Origin: Prochlorococcus marinus CUG1416
GTDB taxonomy: Bacteria > Cyanobacteriota > Cyanobacteriia > PCC-6307 > Cyanobiaceae
DNA: 64,000 nt
Direction of reading: 5' to 3'
Assembly (NCBI RefSeq): GCF_017695965.1
Contig: NZ_JAAORM010000004.1
Coordinates: forward strand, 1 to 64,000
Each line of letters begins with the position of its first letter. The first letter of the stretch is position 1. Below are positions 14,406 to 22,182 of the stretch, piece after piece. Under the pieces are notes generated by a model. The model saw only the letters and a program-made list of their open reading frames with translations. It searched no databases and was not told the origin of the DNA. A program made the position numbers and the translations under genes.

Positions 14406-15191
14406 TTATTTGCGAAGTTTAGGAATCAAAAGAGATGCGACACAAATAACACTAATTGCAGGCCCAGGCGACAAATTAAAGACTATAGAGAGAATAAACC
14501 CCAGAAGTGAGATGCATAATCCAAAAAATGAAGACCTCATCATTGCAATTCTTAAACTATGAGCCTTATTTAGCCCTAACAAAGTTGGGGTAGAAAGGAG
14601 AGCAATTACAAGAATTACTCCCACTGCTGACATTGAACTAACAATTACTAATGCCGTTGTAAAACTCAAAGCAAGATTTAATAAAGAAACGTTTATACCA
14701 CTCGCGGATGCACCTTCTGGATCCAATCCCACATAAACAACCTTTTCATATCCAAAAGTCATTAAAAGTATAAATACTAAAAAAGCAATTATTGTTCTAA
14801 GTAAATCTCCAAAATTTGCTGTCAATAAATCGCCAAATAATACTGCCTCCAAATCAATCCTTATTCCGAGTAGAGGGATAATAAGGACTCCAAACCCAAG
14901 CATTCCGGCTAATATTGTATTCATTATTGCTTCATAGTTTTCACTATTTTTATTAGTTAAACTTTCCGCAATTACAGAACCTAAAAGACCACTGATAACC
15001 CCACCAATTGAAGGATGAATTCCAAGCGCTAAGGCTAAAGCAAGTCCTGGTAAAACGCAGTGAGAAATTAAATTTACTTGAAGTAATCTCCTATGTGTTA
15101 TTAATACAGTTCCCATCGCTGGACATAGAATTCCTGAAAAAATAGTTATTATTAAAGGAACAAGCCACCAACTGCTATTAATAAAAGACAT
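14406..15191 (-). CDS. znuB: Zinc ABC transporter permease (ZnuB type)
   Basis: 261 residues with about eight membrane helices, ABC-3 permease family (zinc/manganese importers). The early LITHRRLLQVNLISHCVLPGLALALALG is the typical cytoplasmic coupling region (L-x-x-x-S-H-x-x-L-P-G). Forms the channel of a ZnuABC importer with ZnuC and ZnuA. Specificity for Zn is inferred from zur and the His-rich ZnuA next door. It is separated from znuC by zur on the opposite strand; only 17 bases separate its start from that of zur. Confidence 0.88.
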   Translation of the reverse strand: MSFINSSWWLVPLIITIFSGILCPAMGTVLITHRRLLQVNLISHCVLPGLALALALGIHPSIGGVISGLLGSVIAESLTNKNSENYEAIMNTILAGMLGFGVLIIPLLGIRIDLEAVLFGDLLTANFGDLLRTIIAFLVFILLMTFGYEKVVYVGLDPEGASASGINVSLLNLALSFTTALVIVSSMSAVGVILVIALLSTPTLLGLNKAHSLRIAMMRSSFFGLCISLLGFILSIVFNLSPGPAISVICVASLLIPKLRK

Positions 15192-15208
15192 TAATCTAAA
15201 GATTCGGT

Positions 15209-15643
15209 ATGATCAAAAATACGGGACAAAAAAAGATTTCGGAAACAATGGTAACTAAGCCTGACATTACCAAAAGACAAGAGCAACTTCTTGAAGAACT
15301 TAATAAATGTGATGATGAACTGAGCGGTCAAGAGTTGCATAGACAATTGATTGAAAGCGGAAAAGCTATGGGACTGACAACTGTTTACAGGAATCTTCAA
15401 GTTCTTATAAAGCATGGTTTAATACGTTCTAGACATCTCCCAACAGGAGAGGTTCTTTACACTCCCGTAGATAGAGACATTCATCATTTGACTTGTGTTC
15501 AATGTGGTGAGACATCAAAAATGAAAGGGTGCCCTGTAAAAGATATTCATACACCCAAAACAAATCCAAAGAAATTCCAATTGTTGTTTCATACCCTGGA
15601 GTATTTCGGACTTTGCCAGAACTGCTATCAAGCACAAAGTTAA
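15209..15643 (+). CDS. zur: Fur-family zinc regulator (Zur)
   Basis: 144 residues (131 if the second ATG, MVTKPDITKRQ at 15248, is the start). N-terminal winged helix with GLTTVYRNLQVLIKHGLI, then the metal domain: HHLTCVQCG (C96, C99) and LCQNCY (C136, C139) form the structural zinc site, with the H-H pair as part of a sensing site. Placement among znuABC makes zinc-responsive repression more likely than iron. Runs opposite to znuB (17-base divergent gap) and converges on znuC (14-base gap). Confidence 0.85.
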   Translation: MIKNTGQKKISETMVTKPDITKRQEQLLEELNKCDDELSGQELHRQLIESGKAMGLTTVYRNLQVLIKHGLIRSRHLPTGEVLYTPVDRDIHHLTCVQCGETSKMKGCPVKDIHTPKTNPKKFQLLFHTLEYFGLCQNCYQAQS

Positions 15644-15657
15644 AACTAAATATTTTT

Positions 15658-16428
15658 TTAATCACAACAATTATTATCCTCAATTGAGCTGATATTTATA
15701 TCATCTAATTTATCTTTTATAGAAGCAGGGCTTCCAGAGGCCAATACAGCTTTATCCAAAACAATAACTTGATCATAACTATTTAACGAGGAACCCCAAT
15801 CATGACTGCTTACCATTAAAGAAAGACCCGCATCTGCAAGTTGACGAACAATTTTTAGAAAATCGTCCTTTGCAGGTGGATCTAAAGCTGCACAAGGTTC
15901 ATCAAGAAGGTAAATTTTTGCTGGAGACATTAATGTTTTGGCTAATAAAGCTCTTTGTTGTTGTCCACCAGATAAAGAATCAAGCCTTCTGTTAGCAATA
16001 TTTGCAATGCCGACTCTTTGCATTGTGGCCTCCAATTCACAACATTTATTAATCCATGCATTAGGGTTGGCAAGAAGAGCTTTTATTTGAAAAGGACTAC
16101 TACTTTTTGATTTTGAGTATTTTATTTGTCCTAATGAAACTAGTTTTTCTACAGTTATTGGAAATTTCCAATTCATAGAGCTTCTTTGTGGCATAAGTGA
16201 GACTTGAGATCTTTGTCTAATTAACTTCTCCCCGTCAATTGTTATCTGGCCATTATCCGGAATACATTGTCCCTGCAATATTCTTAAAAGAGTAGATTTG
16301 CCAGCTCCATTTGGACCAACTAGCGCTGTTAGAGTTCCAGGTTTAATCTCAACCGATACCTTACTTAAAACTGGCTTATTTTTTTTTGTGTATGAATAGG
16401 TTAAATTTTCAGCGACTAAAGTAGCCAT
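15658..16428 (-). CDS. znuC: Zinc ABC transporter ATPase (ZnuC type)
   Basis: 256 residues. Walker A GPNGAGKST (38-46), Q-loop in SLMPQRSS, signature LSGGQQQRALLAK, Walker B IYLLDEPCAALD, and H-loop SSHDWG are all intact. Energises zinc import through ZnuB. C-terminal end is Asp/Asn-rich with NNCCD, two adjacent Cys that might bind metal. The start faces znuA across a 135-base divergent promoter region containing a Zur-box-like palindrome. Confidence 0.9.
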   Translation of the reverse strand: MATLVAENLTYSYTKKNKPVLSKVSVEIKPGTLTALVGPNGAGKSTLLRILQGQCIPDNGQITIDGEKLIRQRSQVSLMPQRSSMNWKFPITVEKLVSLGQIKYSKSKSSSPFQIKALLANPNAWINKCCELEATMQRVGIANIANRRLDSLSGGQQQRALLAKTLMSPAKIYLLDEPCAALDPPAKDDFLKIVRQLADAGLSLMVSSHDWGSSLNSYDQVIVLDKAVLASGSPASIKDKLDDINISSIEDNNCCD

Positions 16429-16527
16429 TAATTAATCTTTAAAAAAGTCACTTTTTAAGCTTACCAATAATACAAGTTTCATATTGTTTTCACAACATTT
16501 GATGACTTAACTTGCTTTAAATAATGA

Positions 16528-16542
16528 AAATGATTATCATTT
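16528..16542. promoter_or_regulatory. Zur-box-like palindrome between znuC and znuA
   Basis: AAATGATTATCATTT is a perfect 7-1-7 palindrome of the Fur/Zur type (core TGATtATCA), with partial extension on both sides. It ends 21 bases upstream of the znuA ATG and 100 bases upstream of the divergent znuC start, so it could control both. With zur next door, zinc-dependent repression is the natural reading. No binding data can be seen here. Confidence 0.75.
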
Positions 16543-16563
16543 CAAAGTATTTAATAATTTTTT

Positions 16564-18024
16564 ATGTCAATTTTGAAAAGACTTTTAACAAATAAAACAA
16601 GTTCAAGTAATTCAATTATCAAAAATTCCGTGATAGCAGGAACAATAATATTTTCTGGTTTTGGGCAGGATGTTTTGGCTAAAGGAAAGTCATACGTAGC
16701 AGTAGAACCACTAGTTTGTGATTTAGTTAAATCAATTGCATTACCCTCTGACGAAGTTACATGCTTAGTAGATAGAAAGCAGGATGTTCATGACTTTAAG
16801 ATCAATCCAAGACAAGCTCAATTACTTAACAACGCCGATAAAGTATTCACTCTTGGTAAAGAAATGACTCCAAGTATGAGGAATTGGGAAAGCAAAAAGC
16901 AAACTGTTGTTGTAGGTGTTAGTGCAATAGATGTAGATGACCACTCTGATCATGGAGGTCACGACGATCACTCTGATCATGGAGGACATGATGATCACGC
17001 TGAAGGAGCTTTCGAGTGGGCAGGTAAATTCCAGTTATCTAAAGGGTCCTATAAATGGTCATTTGAAAAAGTCGATGGCGAATATGCAGATCCTGCAATG
17101 AAGATGGTGATTCTCAAATCTAATGATATAGAAGGGTCTGAAGATTTAGCTAAAGAATTATTAGGATCTAAAGACTCAATAAGCAAGAAAAATAATGATA
17201 CTTTGATCGTAAGTAATAAAGCTTTTATTCTTAACTTTGATCAAAGAAAAGAAAGCACTGTTTTTAACGTGGATATCAAAGAAGATGGTCAATATATATT
17301 TTTTACTGAACACATGCCTTTTGAGTTTGAATCAACTCAACACTTTTTTAAAGACGTTTTAAATAGTGATGTCGAACCAATAGCACAATTACCAGATGAA
17401 GGTGAGGGGCATCATCACCATCATGACCATGGAGGTCTAGATCCACATGTATGGCATGATCCACATAACATCATAAAAATGGGAGATGTTATAAGCAAAA
17501 GTTTAAAGAAAGATATTTCTGTTTTTAATAGAGGGGACAGAAAACTAATTAATGAAAGATTTGAAAAGGCTGATTCTATCTTGGAAGACTTGGATAGTTG
17601 GATCGTCGAACAAGTAGGCTCTATTCCTGAGGAGAACAGAGTAATTGTGTCTAAACACAAGGCGATGGAATACTACGGTGATGCTTTTGGTTTTGAAACC
17701 ATTAGTTTACTTGACTTTCTTGGAGACTCCTCAAGCTTAAGGCCAGAAAATATAAAGTCTGTACTTAAAGAACTTAAAGAAGATAATGTTTTGGCTCTTT
17801 TCCCAGAGCAAAAACCTGCTTCCAAACTGTTAAGAAATCTAAGCAGACAAAGTTCTATTCCTATTTCTTCTGATCAAATATTTGTTGATGGATTGATGAT
17901 GGATGGGAATACTGTTTCAGTAGCTGTACACAACACTTGTACAATTGTTGATTCATTAGGTGGAAGCTGTGATAAAGAATCTGGCTCCAATCTTGAGTCT
18001 GAATGGTACAAGCTTTCAGATTAA
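16564..18024 (+). CDS. znuA: Zinc-binding periplasmic protein ZnuA with inserted domain and His-rich loops
   Basis: 486 residues, well above the usual 300-350. A signal peptide ends near LAKG (about 40). The cluster A-I binding fold is split: N-lobe with H76 (DVHDFKINP), then a His/Asp loop built of a tandem HSDHGGHDD repeat (126-145), an insert of about 105 residues (150-256, FEWAG to FEF), a second His run (283-289), and the C-lobe from GLDPHVWHDP (291-300) with H365 (SKHKAMEYYGDAFG). The insert resembles residues 221-325 of the downstream GTPase. Expressed from the Zur-box promoter; probable zinc import. Confidence 0.9.
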   Translation: MSILKRLLTNKTSSSNSIIKNSVIAGTIIFSGFGQDVLAKGKSYVAVEPLVCDLVKSIALPSDEVTCLVDRKQDVHDFKINPRQAQLLNNADKVFTLGKEMTPSMRNWESKKQTVVVGVSAIDVDDHSDHGGHDDHSDHGGHDDHAEGAFEWAGKFQLSKGSYKWSFEKVDGEYADPAMKMVILKSNDIEGSEDLAKELLGSKDSISKKNNDTLIVSNKAFILNFDQRKESTVFNVDIKEDGQYIFFTEHMPFEFESTQHFFKDVLNSDVEPIAQLPDEGEGHHHHHDHGGLDPHVWHDPHNIIKMGDVISKSLKKDISVFNRGDRKLINERFEKADSILEDLDSWIVEQVGSIPEENRVIVSKHKAMEYYGDAFGFETISLLDFLGDSSSLRPENIKSVLKELKEDNVLALFPEQKPASKLLRNLSRQSSIPISSDQIFVDGLMMDGNTVSVAVHNTCTIVDSLGGSCDKESGSNLESEWYKLSD

Positions 18025-18101
18025 AATTTTCTAATAAAAACGGTTTTCATTTCTTATTATTACTATTATTAAAATATTGTTTATTTAGTAAAAATCAGTA
18101 A

Positions 18102-19451
18102 ATGAGTATCAATGATAAAGTTCCCGTTACTATTCTCACTGGATTTTTAGGTTCAGGGAAGACTACTTTGCTTAATAGAATATTGAGTGAAGAGCACGGG
18201 AAAAGAATAGCCGTAATTGAGAATGAATACGGTGAAGTAGGTATAGATCAAGGGCTCGTAATTAATGCCGATGAAGAAGTGTTTGAGATGTCAAACGGGT
18301 GCATTTGTTGTACTGTTCGCGGCGATTTAATAAGAGTCCTTGGCAACCTTATGAAAAGAAGAGATAAGTTTGACTATGTTTTAGTAGAAACGACAGGATT
18401 AGCAGATCCTGGACCAGTTGCTCAGACATTTTTCATGGATGAAGAAATTAGTTCTGAATTTACTCTTGATGGAATTGTAACTTTAGTTGATGCTGCTCAT
18501 ATTGATCAGCAGCTAGGAAGGAGTGATGAAAGTTCAGAACAAGTAGCATTTGCAGATGTTCTGGTCCTTAATAAAACTGATTTAGTCTCTGATGATGCAC
18601 TAGATACTCTTGAATCGAGATTGAGAGATATGAACCGAATGACTCGAATTATTCGAGCCGAGAATGCCAAAGTGCCAATTGAAACAGTCTTAAATCTAAG
18701 TGCATTTGATCTCGATCAGATCCTTAAACGCAGACCAACATTTCTTGAACCAGAATATCCTTTTGAATGGACAGGTGTTTACGATCTTGATGCAGGTAAA
18801 TATGAATTAATGCTAGAAGAAGGACCAGATCCAGAAATGTCCCTAGTAGCTCTCGCTAACCAAGGCGAGAGTGAGGAGGAACTTAAAGATGGTGCTGAAT
18901 CCTCCGTAAGACTTTATGCAGAAAAAGCTAATACTCTAGAACCTGGAAATACTATCCCATATGGAGAACATATAAATCTCAAATTGGAGGATAAAGGAAA
19001 TAAATCCTTCATCCTGAACATAGAAAAGCCATTAAAAATAGGTTTGTTTACACAGCACACTGCAGAAGAATTCAATATGAAAGTCATTAAAAGTGACGAA
19101 AATAAAGAGATTCCATTTAATACTGAAAGGTTCTGGCAAGCAGAGCATGAACATGATGATGAAGTAGGGTCAATTGCTATAGAGCGTTTTGGAGATGTTG
19201 ACCCAGAAAAACTAAATACTTGGATGGGAAGGCTTCTCTCAGAAAAAGGAGTTGATATATTCAGAACTAAAGGTTTCATAAGTTACTCAGGTAACCCAAG
19301 GCGAATAGTTTTCCAGGGAGTACACATGTTATTTACTGCACAACCTGATAAAGAATGGGGTAACGAAACTCGTAGAAATCAACTTGTTTTTATCGGTAGA
19401 AATCTAAATGAGAAAGAGATGCAAGAAGGCTTTGATAAATGCCTGATATAG
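18102..19451 (+). CDS. COG0523 (CobW/ZNG-type) GTPase, probable zinc metallochaperone, with insert
   Basis: 449 residues. G3E GTPase motifs intact: GFLGSGKTTLLN (14-25), ENEYGEVGID (40-49), the metal-binding CICC (67-70), ETTGLADP (96-103) and NKTD (157-160). CobW C-terminal domain from about 355 (ERFGDVDPEKLNTW) to the end. Between them, residues 221-325 form an insert (FEWTG...FTQHTAEEF) similar to the one in ZnuA, followed by a metal-suited EHEHDDE. Location after znuA points to zinc delivery when zinc is scarce. Its last 13 bases overlap the WD40 gene. Confidence 0.88.
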   Translation: MSINDKVPVTILTGFLGSGKTTLLNRILSEEHGKRIAVIENEYGEVGIDQGLVINADEEVFEMSNGCICCTVRGDLIRVLGNLMKRRDKFDYVLVETTGLADPGPVAQTFFMDEEISSEFTLDGIVTLVDAAHIDQQLGRSDESSEQVAFADVLVLNKTDLVSDDALDTLESRLRDMNRMTRIIRAENAKVPIETVLNLSAFDLDQILKRRPTFLEPEYPFEWTGVYDLDAGKYELMLEEGPDPEMSLVALANQGESEEELKDGAESSVRLYAEKANTLEPGNTIPYGEHINLKLEDKGNKSFILNIEKPLKIGLFTQHTAEEFNMKVIKSDENKEIPFNTERFWQAEHEHDDEVGSIAIERFGDVDPEKLNTWMGRLLSEKGVDIFRTKGFISYSGNPRRIVFQGVHMLFTAQPDKEWGNETRRNQLVFIGRNLNEKEMQEGFDKCLI

Positions 19452-20512
19452 AACCATTTAGCCCGAGAGGCATGTTCCACGAGGGATGGACAGCTGAAGT
19501 TAGTGATTATGCCATAGCATGTGGCTGGTCTCTTAAAGGGAAACAATTTATTGTTGGCGACGTGGCAGGTGGTATTTTTGCTTTCGAAGGAGATACTGGA
19601 AAAATTATTTGGGAAAAAGAAAATACTCACTCTGGTGGTCTACTAGCAATGGCAATTCATCCAGAGGGTGAAATTTTTGCAACATCAGGTCAGGATGGAA
19701 ATGTTCAAATTTGTAATTGCCATGAAGGTAAAGTTATTAAAACACTTGATCTTGGCAAAGGTTGGGTAGAACACCTCAAGTGGTCTAATGACGGTTTATT
19801 TCTAGCGATAGCTTCCTCAAAAAAAGTATATGTTTTTAATGAAATTGGTGAAGAGAAATGGATCTCAGAAGACCATCCAAGCACAGTAAGTGCAATAACA
19901 TGGTCAAATAGAAATGAGCTAGCAACTGCTTGCTATGGAAGAGTGACATTCTTTGACATAGTTAATAATAAAACTAATCAAAAACTCGAATGGCAAGGAT
20001 CATTGGTATCTATGGAATTAAGTCCTGATGGAGATATAGTTGCCTGCGGTAGTCAAGACAATTCAGTTCATTTTTGGAGAAGATCAACAGGAATGGATGC
20101 TGAAATGACGGGGTATCCTGGGAAACCAAGTCACCTTTCTTTTGATGACAGTGGAAAATTACTAGCAACTAGTGGAAGTGAAAGAATTACAGTATGGAGC
20201 TTTATAGGAAATGGTCCAGAGGGGACTATGCCAGGAGAGCTATGTCACCATACAGAACCCATTTCGAGCCTAGCCTTTTCAAATAAAGGTATGCTTGTAG
20301 CCTCAGGATCTAGAGATGGTTCTGTTGTCGCAAGTTTTCTAAAAAAAGACGGTAATGGAGACCCTGTTGGGGCTGCATTCGCGGGAGATTTAGTAGGGGC
20401 AATATCCTGGAGACCTGATGATTGTGCACTTGCAGCAGTTAATGCAAAAGGTGTTGTAAATGTATGGAAATTTAAAGTTCGTACAAACCTTTTTTCTAAG
20501 GGATTTAAATAA
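19439..20512 (+). CDS. WD40 repeat protein linked to the zinc GTPase
   Basis: 357 residues, a full beta-propeller of about seven blades. Repeats are visible as S-x-D/H-x-x-x-VxxxxW spacing, for example HPEGEIFATSGQDGNVQI, LSPDGDIVACGSQDNSVHFW and SNKGMLVASGSRDGSVV. No signal peptide. Starts inside the end of the COG0523 gene (13-base overlap), so the two are translationally coupled and may act together, for instance as a docking platform or chaperone partner. Its function in zinc handling is inferred from position only. Confidence 0.85.
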   Translation: MPDIEPFSPRGMFHEGWTAEVSDYAIACGWSLKGKQFIVGDVAGGIFAFEGDTGKIIWEKENTHSGGLLAMAIHPEGEIFATSGQDGNVQICNCHEGKVIKTLDLGKGWVEHLKWSNDGLFLAIASSKKVYVFNEIGEEKWISEDHPSTVSAITWSNRNELATACYGRVTFFDIVNNKTNQKLEWQGSLVSMELSPDGDIVACGSQDNSVHFWRRSTGMDAEMTGYPGKPSHLSFDDSGKLLATSGSERITVWSFIGNGPEGTMPGELCHHTEPISSLAFSNKGMLVASGSRDGSVVASFLKKDGNGDPVGAAFAGDLVGAISWRPDDCALAAVNAKGVVNVWKFKVRTNLFSKGFK

Positions 20513-20530
20513 AAGGACAAATTTATAAAA

Positions 20531-20686
20531 TTACCAATAGTTAGCTTTTAAATGTCTCTCCATACAAATTACCTCACAGTCATTATCTATCCCTTTTGGG
20601 TGAATATCGCAATATGAAAGGCATTGAAAATATTCATCTATTGGATTTGATTTTTCAGTTTTGATATCTTCTTTTGAATTTCTCAT
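20531..20686 (-). CDS. 51-residue Cys-rich soluble protein, unknown
   Basis: Clean frame MRNSKEDIKTEKSNPIDEYF then QCLSYCDIHPKG, DNDCEVICMERHLK. Four Cys in two C-x3-C pairs with His nearby are a plausible metal (zinc) or disulfide site. No signal peptide. Converges with the WD40 gene, 18 bases apart. The location beside the zinc cluster is suggestive but unproven. Confidence 0.55.
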   Translation of the reverse strand: MRNSKEDIKTEKSNPIDEYFQCLSYCDIHPKGIDNDCEVICMERHLKANYW

Positions 20687-20867
20687 AAAAGATTTCCTCA
20701 ATTATTTAAAATTAAGATAGACGAATTGAATAACAAAAGAAATAAGCAAAACTTACTAAAAACATTGCAAAAAAATTAACGAGATTGATTACCACTTTCG
20801 GACATTTTTAATTAAAAAGCAATGCGTATAAAAACGGATTGAATTTAGAGAAATATTTTATTAATTT
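20687..20867. other. Intergenic stretch without a supported gene
   Basis: AT-rich. The minus strand holds a 9-codon start (MSESGNQSR then TAA near 20808) followed out of frame by a hydrophobic segment (MFLVSFAYFFCYSIRLS). This may be a broken small membrane gene, but the frame needs two indels and I do not call it. The segment likely holds the promoter of the unit starting near 20880. Confidence 0.4.
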
Positions 20868-20873
20868 TATATT
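20868..20873 (+). promoter_or_regulatory. Possible -10 element of the 20880-21190 unit
   Basis: TATATT, with the predicted transcript start about seven bases later and a perfect AGGAGG Shine-Dalgarno at 20884-20889. No convincing -35 is visible at normal spacing, as is common in these genomes. Confidence 0.35.
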
Positions 20874-20898
20874 GTTGAGTTCTAGGAGGTCTTTCAAA

Positions 20899-20931
20899 AT
20901 GATCGATAGCCTGCCTGAAATTTCGGAATAA
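20899..20931 (+). other. 10-codon leader-type mini-ORF with strong RBS
   Basis: ATG at 20899 is preceded, 9 bases back, by AGGAGG, the most perfect ribosome-binding site noticed in the window. It encodes MIDSLPEISE and stops. A small TTCGG/CCGAA hairpin overlaps the stop. The strong RBS on a ten-residue frame recalls a leader peptide. Confidence 0.35.
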
Positions 20932-20972
20932 ACCGAACTAATTTAATTAACTGCTCCAATTATTTTTTATTA

Positions 20973-21062
20973 ATGCCTAAGCTTCCTTCTTCTGCATCGT
21001 TTAGGTGCCCTTTAAGAAACAAGCTTAATTCTAGAGTTTTTGCCCCAGTTAAAGACAATTAG
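20973..21062 (+). CDS. Candidate 29-residue peptide
   Basis: Frame MPKLPSSASFRCPLRNKLNS then RVFAPVKDN. Basic, one Cys, not AT-driven in composition. No ribosome-binding site is visible. It lies between the 10-codon mini-ORF and a strong terminator, so it may be a real small protein or part of a structured RNA. Confidence 0.3.
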   Translation: MPKLPSSASFRCPLRNKLNSRVFAPVKDN

Positions 21063-21157
21063 TTAATTTTGTTGAGCATTAGCTTAATAGTAGTTATTAA
21101 CAAGGATCCATGATTTAGGTGCGTTATTAACTTCATAAGAAAAAATAAGTAAAAGAT

Positions 21158-21190
21158 AAAAGAGGGCTTATTAAAGCCCTCTTTTTTTAT
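21158..21190. terminator. Strong intrinsic terminator
   Basis: Perfect 12-bp stem (AAAAGAGGGCTT with AAGCCCTCTTTT) around a four-base ATTA loop, then a T run. The A run on the other side makes it potentially bidirectional. It ends 62 bases upstream of the zinc-ribbon gene and follows no full-size gene on the plus strand, so it probably ends the short unit starting near 20880. Confidence 0.85.
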
Positions 21191-21252
21191 AAAAAATTAG
21201 ATGACATTATTCTTTTTTTACAGATAATGATTAAAAAGACAAAATTAAAAAT

Positions 21253-21528
21253 ATGGTTAGATATTATTGCCCCTATTGCAATCCTAAATATCAATTTCAA
21301 AAACAATCCTCAAATGGCACTTTGATTTGTGGCTTGTGTGGAGAGGATCTTGTAAAAAAACCATTTATTAGGTTAAATCAGATAATTGCTTTAGTTGCTG
21401 CTTCTTCATTACTTCTTCCATTAATATATACTTTTATTTTTTTAATTAAAAATCAAATCAATCCCCCTAATAAAAATTATCAAGCAAATAAGAAATCTTT
21501 GATAATCATCAAAGATAAAATTTCATAA
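21253..21528 (+). CDS. Zinc-ribbon membrane protein, unknown
   Basis: 91 residues: an N-terminal zinc ribbon with CPYC (6-9) and CGLC (26-29), then one membrane helix (IIALVAASSLLLPLIYTFIF) and a short charged tail. The paired CxxC knuckles strongly suggest a bound zinc. Similar small ribbons occur in picocyanobacteria; function unknown. Confidence 0.65.
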   Translation: MVRYYCPYCNPKYQFQKQSSNGTLICGLCGEDLVKKPFIRLNQIIALVAASSLLLPLIYTFIFLIKNQINPPNKNYQANKKSLIIIKDKIS

Positions 21529-21553
21529 AGCAAGTTGAAATAATTTCAGGAGG

Positions 21554-21787
21554 TCAACCTCTACAAAGAGACTTATTTAAACATGAATTTTTACTCTCAA
21601 TATCCATTTGATCGTTGAAATTATTTAAAATTTTTTCATTATTAATTACGTGAACTTTTTGTCCACAATGTTCCTTGCAACCACCGTTAAATAAATTGTG
21701 TGCATATAAAGTAGGAATATTTGTTATTAGTACAAGAAAAATTAATTTAAACAATTGATAAAAATTAGATTTTATTTTTAATATCAT
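21554..21787 (-). CDS. Small secreted Cys-rich protein, unknown
   Basis: 77 residues. Signal peptide (FKLIFLVLITNIPTLYA), then HNLFNGGCKEHCGQKVHV and a C-terminal SCLNKSLCRG: four Cys in two pairs in the mature protein. The NGGC-x-x-H start resembles the mature end of the protein at 7782-7967. Disulfide-bonded periplasmic or lumenal protein is inferred. Confidence 0.55.
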   Translation of the reverse strand: MILKIKSNFYQLFKLIFLVLITNIPTLYAHNLFNGGCKEHCGQKVHVINNEKILNNFNDQMDIESKNSCLNKSLCRG

Positions 21788-21818
21788 TTTTCCAAAATTA
21801 GTATGTAAATAATACCAG

Positions 21819-22055
21819 TTAACTCCAAGGAGTGTTTATAAGACCCCAAATATCGAAGAAGAAAAATAAAACTGCAATAACTACAAGATCCCAAGCTCTT
21901 TCCCTAAAAGCCCAAGGCGCAATAAAAACTTCCCCAAGTCCATGAAGTGCCGCTCCTACGGGTAAATGATCAAGGACCAGCAAACTATGAGAGAGAATAA
22001 AAAGAAAGCTTGCGAAATATCTAAAAAAAACAAATTGCCAATTACCAGAACTCAT
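21819..22055 (-). CDS. Small membrane protein, unknown
   Basis: 78 residues with two or three hydrophobic helices and a well-kept polar stretch between (LPVGAALHGLGEVFIAPWAFRERAW). The Pro/Trp/Arg-rich loop and modest AT bias suggest strong conservation. Small membrane proteins of this kind are often linked to photosynthesis in this group, but no motif allows a name. Confidence 0.55.
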   Translation of the reverse strand: MSSGNWQFVFFRYFASFLFILSHSLLVLDHLPVGAALHGLGEVFIAPWAFRERAWDLVVIAVLFFFFDIWGLINTPWS

Positions 22056-22182
22056 AGTTTTAGATTTTTAAGAAATATACTTCAATGAACAAAATAATGA
22101 AATAGATCAACTTAAGAAATATTTTTTTTTGTAGCTATAAATACGAATTAAGATTCGAAGCTAAAGTAAAAGTTATAAAACG

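Noticed and set aside
16940-17000. Short repeat in znuA as a mobile or CRISPR repeat
   Set aside because: It encodes a His/Asp tandem loop in frame inside ZnuA.
18914-19279. 121-codon minus-strand frame inside the COG0523 gene
   Set aside because: Ser-rich antisense shadow of a well-supported GTPase.
20730-20812. Possible small membrane gene on the minus strand (MSESGNQSR... then hydrophobic part)
   Set aside because: The two parts lie in different frames and need two indels to join, so there is too little to call a gene or pseudogene.
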